In this document: piece after piece, positions 1 to 5,538 of the stretch | Layout of the letters: every line of letters starts with the position of its first letter | Numbering within the stretch: position 1 is the stretch's first letter | Assembly: GCA_947461805.1 (NCBI GenBank) | Contig: CANHMJ010000090.1 | Span: 1-5,581 of the forward strand | DNA from: Burkholderiaceae bacterium | GTDB lineage: Bacteria; Pseudomonadota; Gammaproteobacteria; Burkholderiales; Burkholderiaceae | Length of the DNA stretch: 5,581 nucleotides | Reading direction: 5' to 3' | Position numbers and translations under genes: made by a program | Notes under the pieces: model-generated | What the model saw: the letters and a program-made list of their open reading frames with translations, nothing else | Told to the model about the DNA's origin: nothing | The model's database searches: none

Positions 1-156
1 AGAAAGCCCGGGCTCACCGTAAAGGGGATTCTCATCGTAGCCGCCAGCAGCCGCATCTTCCACCGTAATCGACAAGGCGCCGAGCTCCATCAGCGCATCC
101 CCTAAGGGTTCGGCTATTTCAGCATGAACTGTAAAAATCAGCTCACGGTACGGCAT
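1..156 (-). CDS. prmA: Ribosomal protein L11 methyltransferase, N-terminal fragment (runs off the left edge)
   Basis: The first 52 codons of a minus-strand gene are present, starting at the ATG whose first base is 156 and continuing without a stop to base 1. The translation begins MPYRELIFTVHAE and continues with an ELGALSITVEDA segment and a PLYGEPG motif. This is the typical start of PrmA, whose N-terminal domain recognises ribosomal protein L11; the SAM-dependent methyltransferase domain would lie outside the window. PrmA trimethylates L11 in the cytoplasm. The gene begins 22 bases after the accC stop on the same strand, so it is probably co-transcribed with accB-accC, an order known from other proteobacteria. 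The upstream bases contain only a weak, very close AGGT as ribosome binding site, so translation may depend on coupling to accC. The identification rests on the N-terminus alone. Confidence 0.85.
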   Translation of the reverse strand, partial: MPYRELIFTVHAEIAEPLGDALMELGALSITVEDAAAGGYDENPLYGEPGLS

Positions 157-178
157 GGACCTGCGCTTTCAAGAAAAA

Positions 179-1543
179 CTATCCCTTCACTCGGCTGGCA
201 GCTTGCTCTTCCAGGCGATGTTCGAGGTAATGAATACTGGTACCACCTTCTTCAAAGTTGGGGTCGAGCATGAGTTCGCGGTGCAGCGGAATATTGGTCG
301 TGATGCCATCGATGACGATTTCCGAGAGGGCAATGCGCATGCGACGGATTGCCTGATCGCGGGTCTTGCCATAGGAAATCAATTTACCAATCATGGAATC
401 GTAGTTGGGCGGCACCATGTAGCCACCATAGGCATGGGAATCCACTCGAATACCAGGACCGCCTGGCATATGCCATGACAGAATACGGCCCGGACTGGGG
501 GTAAATTTGAAGGGATCTTCGGCATTGATGCGGCATTCGATGGCATGCCCTTGGAATACGATGTCTTTTTGGCGAAATCCCAGCTTGAGTCCAGCCGCAA
601 TTCGAATTTGCTCTTGCACAATATCGACACCGGTAATCATTTCAGTGACCGGGTGCTCGACTTGAACTCGGGTATTCATCTCAATGAAGAAAAATTCGCC
701 ATTTTCATAGAGAAATTCAAAGGTACCTGCACCGCGGTAGCCCATTTTGCGGCAGGCTTCTGCGCAGCGCTCACCAATTTTGGCAATCGCACGACGATCG
801 ATTCCAGGGGCAGGGGCTTCTTCAATAATCTTTTGGTGACGGCGCTGCATCGAGCAGTCGCGCTCACCGAGCCAGACGGCATTGCCGTGGGTATCAGCCA
901 GAACCTGGATTTCAACATGGCGAGGTTTTTCTAAAAACTTCTCCATGTAGACCTCGGGGTTGCCGAAAGCGCGGCCTGCCTCTTCCCGTGTCATATTGAC
1001 TGCGTTGACTAAAGCCGCTTCGGTATGAACCACGCGCATGCCGCGACCACCACCACCACCAGCTGCTTTGATAATGACCGGGTAACCTACTTTTTTGGCG
1101 ATCGCAATAATTTCTTTGGGGTTGTCTGGCAGTGCACCGTCGGATCCGGGAACACAAGGCACCCCCGCTTTAATCATGGCACGCTTCGCAGATACTTTAT
1201 CGCCCATCAGGCGAATGGTTTCTGGTCGTGGGCCGATGAATGCAAAGCCGGATTTTTCAACGCGCTCAGCAAAGTCCGCATTCTCGGATAAAAAACCATA
1301 ACCCGGGTGAATGGCTTCTGCATCCGTGACTTCCGCTGCGGAAATGATGGCTGGCATATTGAGGTAGCTCAGCGGCGAGGGCGCAGGCCCAATACAAACC
1401 GCTTCATCAGCGAGTTTGACGTACTTGGCTTCTTTATCGGCAACGGAATACACCACCACCGTTTTAATGCCGAGTTCGCGGCATGCGCGCTGGATGCGAA
1501 GAGCAATTTCTCCGCGGTTAGCAATCAGAATCTTATCGAACAT
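179..1543 (-). CDS. accC: Acetyl-CoA carboxylase, biotin carboxylase subunit
   Basis: This 454-residue protein is the biotin carboxylase subunit of acetyl-CoA carboxylase. It uses ATP and bicarbonate to carboxylate biotin carried on AccB, the first half-reaction of malonyl-CoA formation for fatty acid synthesis in the cytoplasm. The start MFDKILIANRGEIA is canonical, and the length is close to the 449 residues of the E. coli enzyme. Numbering matches E. coli through the active site: Lys116, Lys159, the glycine-rich ATP lid at 162-166, His209, Lys238, Glu276, Glu288, Asn290, Arg292, Glu296 and Arg338 are all in place. The C-terminal biotin carboxylase domain (about 335-445) is complete. An AGGG seven bases or so before the ATG serves as ribosome binding site. 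It lies 30 bases downstream of accB and 22 upstream of prmA. I see no truncation or missing key residue. The main alternative, a pyruvate or propionyl-CoA carboxylase subunit, is made unlikely by the length and the accB neighbour. Confidence 0.97.
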   Translation of the reverse strand: MFDKILIANRGEIALRIQRACRELGIKTVVVYSVADKEAKYVKLADEAVCIGPAPSPLSYLNMPAIISAAEVTDAEAIHPGYGFLSENADFAERVEKSGFAFIGPRPETIRLMGDKVSAKRAMIKAGVPCVPGSDGALPDNPKEIIAIAKKVGYPVIIKAAGGGGGRGMRVVHTEAALVNAVNMTREEAGRAFGNPEVYMEKFLEKPRHVEIQVLADTHGNAVWLGERDCSMQRRHQKIIEEAPAPGIDRRAIAKIGERCAEACRKMGYRGAGTFEFLYENGEFFFIEMNTRVQVEHPVTEMITGVDIVQEQIRIAAGLKLGFRQKDIVFQGHAIECRINAEDPFKFTPSPGRILSWHMPGGPGIRVDSHAYGGYMVPPNYDSMIGKLISYGKTRDQAIRRMRIALSEIVIDGITTNIPLHRELMLDPNFEEGGTSIHYLEHRLEEQAASRVKG

Positions 1544-1573
1544 GGCGCCCTGGCTGAAAAGGATGTGGAGAAA

Positions 1574-2056
1574 TTAGGCAATCACAAACAAAGGTTGATC
1601 GTATTCGACGCCTTGGCCGTTCTCACACAAAATTTGTTTAACGACACCCGCCTTCTCCGATTCGATTTCATTCAGGAGTTTCATCGCTTCAATAATGCAG
1701 AGGGTTTGACCTACTGTAACGATGTCACCTACATTGACAAAGTTGGGTGATTCTGGATTGGCGGCACGGTAAAAGGTTCCAACCATAGGGGACTTCGCAA
1801 CAAATCCGGCGGCTGCAAGGGCGCTTTCTTCGGCGGCAGCGTTCTCCGCTGCCGTTGGCGCTGCCGTCGCGGGCGCACTTACCGCGATTGGCGCTGGCGC
1901 AGCGGCTGCATAGCCAACCGGCGTCGCACTTTGTTGTCCTTGAGCGAGTTTTGCATTAACAATACGCACCCGGTCTTCACCTTCGTTGACTTCGAGCTCA
2001 GAAATGCCTGATTCAGAAACCAAGTCGATCAGTGTTTTTAGTTTTCTCAGATCCAT
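1574..2056 (-). CDS. accB: Acetyl-CoA carboxylase, biotin carboxyl carrier protein
   Basis: This 160-residue protein is the biotin carboxyl carrier protein of acetyl-CoA carboxylase, the swinging-arm substrate of AccC and of the AccAD carboxyltransferase. An N-terminal AccB region (1-35, MDLRKLKTLIDLV) is followed by a flexible alanine/proline-rich linker (about 48-85) and a C-terminal biotinyl domain (about 87-160). The biotinylation motif EAMKLLNE places the modified lysine at position 126. The insert AANPESPNFV (98-107) corresponds to the protruding thumb that separates bacterial AccB from other biotinyl domains. Length is close to the 156 residues of E. coli AccB. An AAGGA (bases 2066-2070) stands nine bases before the ATG as a clear ribosome binding site. 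The gene sits 40 bases after aroQ and 30 before accC, in one probable transcript. Biotin attachment would need a BirA ligase encoded elsewhere. Confidence 0.97.
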   Translation of the reverse strand: MDLRKLKTLIDLVSESGISELEVNEGEDRVRIVNAKLAQGQQSATPVGYAAAAPAPIAVSAPATAAPTAAENAAAEESALAAAGFVAKSPMVGTFYRAANPESPNFVNVGDIVTVGQTLCIIEAMKLLNEIESEKAGVVKQILCENGQGVEYDQPLFVIA

Positions 2057-2096
2057 GGAGGTAGGTCCTTCTAGTAAAAATGACAGGAAAGAAAAA

Positions 2097-2549
2097 TTAC
2101 GATTGTTTGAGTTGCTGGCCAGCTGCTTGCAATGCCAGTGCGTAGCCGATTGGACCTAGCCCGCAAATGACACCTTTCGCAATGTCGGACAAATACGAGT
2201 GCTTACGGAATTCTTCGCGTTGGTGAATGTTGGATAAATGCACTTCAATGAAGGGAATGGCAACGCCTGCCAAGGCATCCCGCAGGGCAACGCTGGTATG
2301 GGTAAAACCACCTGGATTGATGATGATGAAATCAACCCCATCCTGTTTTGCTTTCTGGATACAGTCAATTAACTCGCCTTCATGATTACTTTGAAAGGTA
2401 TTTAGTTGAATCCCAGCGTCTTTTGCCTGGGATTCCAGTCCCTGGTGGATGTCACTGAGGGTAGTATGGCCATAAACCTGTGGTTCGCGGCTACCCAATA
2501 GATTCAGGTTGGGACCTTGGATAACTAAAACTGACGGGTTTTTTGACAT
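2097..2549 (-). CDS. aroQ: 3-dehydroquinate dehydratase, type II
   Basis: This 150-residue protein is a type II dehydroquinase, which converts 3-dehydroquinate to 3-dehydroshikimate, the third step of the shikimate pathway. The N-terminal motif IQGPNLNLLGSREPQVYG (10-27) carries Arg21 and the catalytic Tyr26. INPGGFTH (77-84) supplies Asn78 and His84. EVHLSNIHQREEFR (102-115) supplies the catalytic His104 and the substrate-binding arginines. Length matches the small dodecameric family, and the C-terminus GLGPIGYALALQAA is typical. It is the first gene of the aroQ-accB-accC-prmA cluster, an order seen in other proteobacteria. The ATG at 2549 fits the family start. However, the bases before it (TTAGCGATCT) hold no recognisable Shine-Dalgarno sequence, unlike accB downstream. 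A TAAAAT box ends nine bases before the ATG, so a very short or absent leader is possible. Function is secure; the mode of initiation is open. Confidence 0.97.
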   Translation of the reverse strand: MSKNPSVLVIQGPNLNLLGSREPQVYGHTTLSDIHQGLESQAKDAGIQLNTFQSNHEGELIDCIQKAKQDGVDFIIINPGGFTHTSVALRDALAGVAIPFIEVHLSNIHQREEFRKHSYLSDIAKGVICGLGPIGYALALQAAGQQLKQS

Positions 2550-2558
2550 AGATCGCTA

Positions 2559-2564
2559 ATTTTA
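2559..2564 (-). promoter_or_regulatory. Candidate proximal -10 box for aroQ (TAAAAT)
   Basis: On the minus strand TAAAAT, five of six matches to the sigma-70 -10 consensus, ends nine bases before the aroQ ATG. A start site seven bases downstream would leave only about two leader bases. I see no good -35 hexamer at 16-18 bases, so this is a weak promoter call. AT-rich matches of this quality also occur by chance. Confidence 0.25.
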
Positions 2565-2673
2565 GAAACAGTTAAGAACAGATGATGTCGGGCTTTTCAA
2601 ATCACGCTCCGATGCTTTCTGCCTGATTACGGCACACACAAACGCGGAGTTGGATCGATGCAGCATGGGATGA

Positions 2674-2679
2674 AGTATA
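2674..2679 (-). promoter_or_regulatory. Candidate distal -10 box for the aroQ-accB-accC operon (TATACT)
   Basis: TATACT on the minus strand matches the -10 consensus in five of six positions. It is directly preceded by an inverted repeat, CCCC-AACCTA-GGGG (complement of bases 2681-2694), which could be an operator. The -35 side is poor: TTGTCC is there but at a spacing of 13, and the hexamers at 16-17 bases do not match. A transcript from here would have a leader of about 117 bases before aroQ. The call rests on the box and on its being the best match in the gap. Confidence 0.35.
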
Positions 2680-2725
2680 CCCCCTAGGTTGGGGACAAAA
2701 TTGTTTAACGCAGGAAAAAAGGATC

Positions 2726-2751
2726 TTATTTCTGCAAAACGAGTGAAATAA
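2726..2751. repeat. Inverted repeat TTATTTC-N12-GAAATAA
   Basis: A perfect 7-base inverted repeat flanks a 12-base loop. On the minus strand it is followed, after five bases, by a run of six T (complement of 2715-2720). It could be a weak second terminator for the tlpA-like transcript, or a dimer-binding operator upstream of the aroQ operon. The stem is AT-rich with a single G-C pair, so its stability as RNA is doubtful. Confidence 0.35.
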
Positions 2752-2808
2752 AGCCGCTTTAGGCGCTTAAAACGGACTGAAATACCGATTTGTTATTACT
2801 CTAAAACG
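2736..2808. repeat. Spaced AAAACG repeats, two within a longer imperfect direct repeat
   Basis: AAAACG occurs at 2736, 2769 and 2803, at intervals of 33 and 34 bases, close to three helical turns. The first two belong to a longer imperfect direct repeat, AAAACGAGTGAAATA versus AAAACGGACTGAAATA, differing by one inserted base and a substitution. The third copy overlaps the flank of the terminator-like hairpin, where its complement supplies the T-rich tail. A regulator binding on one helix face is possible; chance in AT-rich DNA is the alternative. Confidence 0.3.
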
Positions 2809-2809
2809 T

Positions 2810-2830
2810 GGCTATTTTTCTTAAATAGCC
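2810..2830 (-). terminator. Probable weak terminator hairpin at the end of the tlpA-like gene
   Basis: On the minus strand GGCTATTT and AAATAGCC form an 8-base-pair stem around a 5-base loop AAGAA. The stem overlaps the last codons and stop of the tlpA-like gene, and the tail ACGTTTTAG follows. Position directly at a gene end supports a rho-independent terminator. The stem has only three G-C pairs and the T-run is short, so termination may be incomplete. Confidence 0.5.
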
Positions 2831-3348
2831 GCTTTTATCTGCTTTCTGAGCTCATCTTCGCTTATCTTCCCTAATTTCGTATTCGTCACCTTACCTTTGG
2901 CATTAATCACTACGGTATAAGGAAGTGCGCCTTGGGTGTTGCCTAAGGCCTTGCCAATTTTGCTGCCCTGCAGTCCACCCATGACAATGGGATAGGAAAC
3001 TAAGGTGGTTTCAAGAAATTGACGTATGTTCGATGGTGTATCGATGCCGATGCCAACAAATAAGACATTTTTGGAGGCGAATTCATCCTGAAGATTGCTT
3101 AAGGCTGGCATCTCTTCGACGCAAGGCGGGCACCACGATGCCCAAAAGTTCACCACCAACACCCGGTTTTGCCATTCAGCGGTATTCACCGGCGTATTGT
3201 CTGGTTTCATCCATGGATTCGCCAATAGTGCTGCAACCGACTCATCACTCGCAGTGCCATCACGGTAAATCCAGCTTGCGGTGATCAGGCCTGCAGCAAG
3301 CCCCGCCAAGCTCATTCCACTGATGATTCCCATTTGTCTTCGGTTCAT
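2821..3348 (-). CDS. TlpA/ResA-like periplasmic thiol-disulfide oxidoreductase
   Basis: A 175-residue thioredoxin-fold protein anchored at or exported through the inner membrane, expected to act on disulfides of periplasmic proteins, for example in cytochrome c maturation. The N-terminus MNRRQ is followed by a hydrophobic segment (about 7-28), which reads as a signal anchor or signal peptide; the Arg-Arg pair gives a faint Tat resemblance. The redox motif WCPPC lies at 72-76 within VVNFWASWCPPC, and the cis-proline loop ALPYTVVI has Pro143. Length fits TlpA/ResA proteins. The frame stays open to an upstream TTG (3372), but the ATG at 3348 is chosen because AAGGAG stands six bases before it and it starts the positively charged signal. 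It is divergent from mpl with 26 bases between starts, so its promoter must lie inside the mpl coding region or the gap. The partner protein cannot be told from sequence. Confidence 0.9.
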   Translation of the reverse strand: MNRRQMGIISGMSLAGLAAGLITASWIYRDGTASDESVAALLANPWMKPDNTPVNTAEWQNRVLVVNFWASWCPPCVEEMPALSNLQDEFASKNVLFVGIGIDTPSNIRQFLETTLVSYPIVMGGLQGSKIGKALGNTQGALPYTVVINAKGKVTNTKLGKISEDELRKQIKAAI

Positions 3349-3353
3349 GCCCA

Positions 3354-3359
3354 CTCCTT
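3354..3359 (-). promoter_or_regulatory. Shine-Dalgarno AAGGAG of the tlpA-like gene
   Basis: The minus strand reads AAGGAGTGGGCATG, a full consensus ribosome binding site with optimal spacing to the ATG at 3348. This decides the start against the in-frame TTG eight codons upstream, which has no such site. Confidence 0.85.
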
Positions 3360-3362
3360 CGC

Positions 3363-3368
3363 TAAAAT
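3363..3368 (+). promoter_or_regulatory. Candidate -10 box of mpl (TAAAAT), possibly giving a leaderless mRNA
   Basis: TAAAAT matches the -10 consensus in five of six positions and ends six bases before the mpl ATG at 3375. Transcription starting seven bases downstream of the box would begin at or next to the A of that ATG. No convincing -35 hexamer is seen at 16-18 bases. There is no Shine-Dalgarno sequence in the plus direction in this gap, which is consistent with leaderless initiation. Confidence 0.45.
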
Positions 3369-3374
3369 TCAATA

Positions 3375-4781
3375 ATGCATATACACATCTTGGGCATTTG
3401 CGGCACCTTTATGGGCGGCATCGCTGCCATCGCCCGGCAGGCCGGCCACCGAGTTACGGGGTGCGATGCCAATGTGTATCCGCCCATGAGTACCCAGCTT
3501 GAAGCCCAAGGTATAGAACTTATCGAAGGATACTCCAGCGACCAATTATCGCAACTGGGTAGCAAGCCGGATTTATTTGTCATCGGTAATGTGGTCTCGC
3601 GTGGTAATCCCTTGATGGAAGCGATTCTCAACCAAGGCTTGCCTTATGTCTCTGGCCCACAGTGGCTGGGTGAGCAAGTGCTCTACGGTAGGCATGTGCT
3701 AGCGGTGGCAGGAACTCATGGCAAAACCACCACCTCGGCCATGCTGGCTTGGATTTTGGAATTCAATGGCAAAGAACCGGGCTATTTAATCGGCGGTGTG
3801 CCACTGAATTTCACGGTCTCAGCGCGCTTGGGTAAAAGCCCCTACTTTGTAATTGAGGCCGATGAATACGACACCGCCTTTTTTGACAAACGCAGTAAGT
3901 TTGTGCATTACCGGCCACGTACTGCCTTACTAAATAATTTGGAGTTCGATCACGCTGATATTTTTGCTGACGTGGCCGCCATCGAAACCCAGTTCCATCA
4001 TTTGGTGCGAACGGTCCCGAGCGAAGGCTGTTTGGTGGTCAATGGTGCGGAAGCATCGCTGGAGCGGGTGCTCGAGCGCGGTGCTTGGTCGCCGGTGGCA
4101 CGCTTTGGTATCGACGCTAAAAACACGTGGTCGATGCAATCCCACCCTAATGATGATTTCACGGTAATGCATGATGGGAAAGAAGTGGCTACGGTTTGCT
4201 GGGCTCCGGATTCGGGCGTGATGGGTCGCCATAATCAACTCAATGCCCTGGCGGCAATTGCAGCCGCGCAGCACATTGGCATTCGTCCGCGCGATGCTGC
4301 CAGCGCCTTAGCCCAATTTAAAAATGTAAAACGCCGCTTAGAAACCGTTGGCCAGCATAATGGCATCACGATTTATGACGACTTTGCGCACCACCCCACG
4401 GCAATTGCCACCACACTCGATGGTCTGCGTCGCCGCGTAGGTAACGGTCGGATTTTGGCGGTGCTCGAGCCGAGATCGAACACCATGAAGCTGGGCATCA
4501 TGAAGGCCCAGTTGCCTGCGAGCTTAGAGGCAGCCGATCGCATTTATGCCTATGGCGCCGCCAGCGGTAAAGAAGCTTTGGGTTGGAATTTGGCAGAAGT
4601 GCTGAGTCCTTTGAATAAGGATAAGTCGGGCCGCGCGACCGCATTTGATGATTTAGCTAGCTTGGTGAGTGCTGTTAGCAAGGAAGCCAAGCCAGGCGAT
4701 CATGTATTGGTCATGAGTAATGGCGGCTTTGGCGGTGTGCATCAAAAATTATTGCAGGCAATGCTTGCGGCAACAAACTAA
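3375..4781 (+). CDS. mpl: UDP-N-acetylmuramate:L-alanyl-gamma-D-glutamyl-meso-diaminopimelate ligase
   Basis: Mpl is a 468-residue cytoplasmic Mur ligase that uses ATP to attach the recycled tripeptide L-Ala-gamma-D-Glu-meso-diaminopimelate to UDP-MurNAc, returning murein peptides to cell wall synthesis. The N-terminal nucleotide-binding domain has HILGICGTFMGG (4-15). The central ATPase domain has the P-loop AGTHGKTTT (112-120), EADEYDTAFFDKRSKF (161-176), a pattern that sets Mpl apart from MurC, and NNLEFDHADIF (187-197). GRHNQLNALAA (284-294) and the C-terminal domain with DDFAHHPTAI (335-344), EPRSNTMK (365-372) and MSNGGFGG (447-454) follow. Length is near the 457 residues of E. coli Mpl. 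The start at MHIHILGICG is the family start, though no Shine-Dalgarno precedes it. It opens a plus-strand cluster with fabG 21 bases downstream. Confidence 0.96.
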   Translation: MHIHILGICGTFMGGIAAIARQAGHRVTGCDANVYPPMSTQLEAQGIELIEGYSSDQLSQLGSKPDLFVIGNVVSRGNPLMEAILNQGLPYVSGPQWLGEQVLYGRHVLAVAGTHGKTTTSAMLAWILEFNGKEPGYLIGGVPLNFTVSARLGKSPYFVIEADEYDTAFFDKRSKFVHYRPRTALLNNLEFDHADIFADVAAIETQFHHLVRTVPSEGCLVVNGAEASLERVLERGAWSPVARFGIDAKNTWSMQSHPNDDFTVMHDGKEVATVCWAPDSGVMGRHNQLNALAAIAAAQHIGIRPRDAASALAQFKNVKRRLETVGQHNGITIYDDFAHHPTAIATTLDGLRRRVGNGRILAVLEPRSNTMKLGIMKAQLPASLEAADRIYAYGAASGKEALGWNLAEVLSPLNKDKSGRATAFDDLASLVSAVSKEAKPGDHVLVMSNGGFGGVHQKLLQAMLAATN

Positions 4782-4802
4782 AACAACATAGAAAGTATTT
4801 TT

Positions 4803-5537
4803 ATGCCAGCACGATTACAAGACAAGATTGCCATCATTACGGGCGCCGCTAAAGGCATTGGTTTAGCTACGGCAATGCGGTTTTCCCAAGAGGGTGCAAA
4901 AGTCATGCTGGCCGATATTAATTTAGCTGAGCTTGAAAAGTGCGCTGGGCAGATTCCGAATGCGGAAGCGTATGCCATGAATGTGACTGATCGGGACAGC
5001 ATTCAGGCGGCAGTCGATGCCATTATGAAAAAACATGGCCGCATTGATATCTTGATTAACAACGCGGGCATTACCCAAGATGCGCGCCTGGTCAAAATGA
5101 CTGAAATGCAATTCGATGCAGTGATCGATGTCAACCTCAAAGGGGTTTTTAATTGCACCCAATTGGTAGTGCCGCACATGCTGGAAGCCAAATGCGGTGC
5201 CATTGTGAATGCCTCGAGCGTGGTCGGCTTGTATGGCAACTTTGGCCAAACCAATTACTCTGCAACTAAGTTTGGCGTGATTGGTTTTACCAAAACCTGG
5301 GCGCGTGAGCTTGGCCCTAAGGGCATCCGAGTCAATGCCGTTTGCCCCGGTTTTGTGGGCACTGAAATGGTGATGGCAATGCCGACCGCTATTTTGGAGG
5401 ACATTGCAAAACGGACGTGGATGGGACGCCTTGGTACTCCCGACGAAATCGCCAATGTGTATGTATTTTTAGCCAGCGATGAGGCCAGTTACATTAATGG
5501 CGGCACCCTCGAAGTGAGCGGCGGGATCTCCCTTTAA
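4803..5537 (+). CDS. fabG: FabG-type 3-oxoacyl-ACP reductase (short-chain dehydrogenase/reductase)
   Basis: This is a 244-residue classical short-chain dehydrogenase/reductase, the same length as E. coli FabG, which reduces 3-oxoacyl-ACP in fatty acid elongation. It shows the cofactor motif TGAAKGIG (13-20), NNAG (86-89), structural Asn111, catalytic Ser139, Tyr152 and Lys156 (NYSATK), and the PG motif 182-183. E. coli ACP-docking residues Arg129 and Arg172 align with Lys130 and Lys173, so the positive charge is kept. Asp38 at the end of the second beta strand (LADIN) suggests a preference for NAD(H) rather than NADP(H), unusual for a biosynthetic FabG. The gene is not beside fabD, acpP or fabF here, so it is likely a paralogue; a 3-hydroxyacyl-CoA or other alcohol dehydrogenase role is possible. 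It starts 21 bases after mpl with a weak purine-rich AGAAAG as ribosome site and ends one base before the next gene. Confidence 0.85.
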   Translation: MPARLQDKIAIITGAAKGIGLATAMRFSQEGAKVMLADINLAELEKCAGQIPNAEAYAMNVTDRDSIQAAVDAIMKKHGRIDILINNAGITQDARLVKMTEMQFDAVIDVNLKGVFNCTQLVVPHMLEAKCGAIVNASSVVGLYGNFGQTNYSATKFGVIGFTKTWARELGPKGIRVNAVCPGFVGTEMVMAMPTAILEDIAKRTWMGRLGTPDEIANVYVFLASDEASYINGGTLEVSGGISL

Positions 5538-5538
5538 C

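Larger units (their letters stand above)
2550..2820. other. 271-base non-coding region between tlpA-like gene and aroQ
   Basis: No protein gene with family resemblance is visible here on either strand. Read in the minus direction it holds the hairpin after the tlpA-like stop, three AAAACG (CGTTTT on the minus strand) copies spaced 33 and 34 bases apart, an AT-rich 7-base inverted repeat followed by a T6 run, a TATACT box next to a CCCC/GGGG inverted repeat, a 34-codon open frame without family resemblance, and a TAAAAT box close to aroQ. It most likely contains both the end of the tlpA-like transcript and the promoter of the aroQ operon. A small RNA cannot be excluded, but nothing specifically shows one. 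Confidence 0.7.

Noticed and set aside
545..934. 129-codon plus-strand open frame opposite accC
   Set aside because: It lies wholly antisense to the fully conserved accC gene, has no family resemblance, and is explained as a shadow of accC codon usage.
1046..1060. ACC triplet run resembling a microsatellite
   Set aside because: These bases encode Gly162-166 of the AccC ATP-binding lid, a conserved glycine-rich loop, so protein constraint explains the repeat.
1307..1750. 147-codon plus-strand open frame spanning the accB-accC junction
   Set aside because: It is antisense to conserved parts of accC and accB, and its product shows no recognisable domain; the codon pattern of the real genes accounts for it.
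1826..1920. GC-rich, repetitive-looking tract in accB
   Set aside because: It encodes the alanine/proline-rich linker of AccB, which is low in complexity throughout the family.
2650..2681. Plus-strand promoter TTGGAT...TATACC in the aroQ-tlpA gap
   Set aside because: The spacing of 20 bases is too long, and no plus-strand gene follows until 3375, beyond an opposing gene.
3930..4274. 114-codon minus-strand open frame inside mpl
   Set aside because: It overlaps the conserved central domain of Mpl on the other strand and has no independent support.
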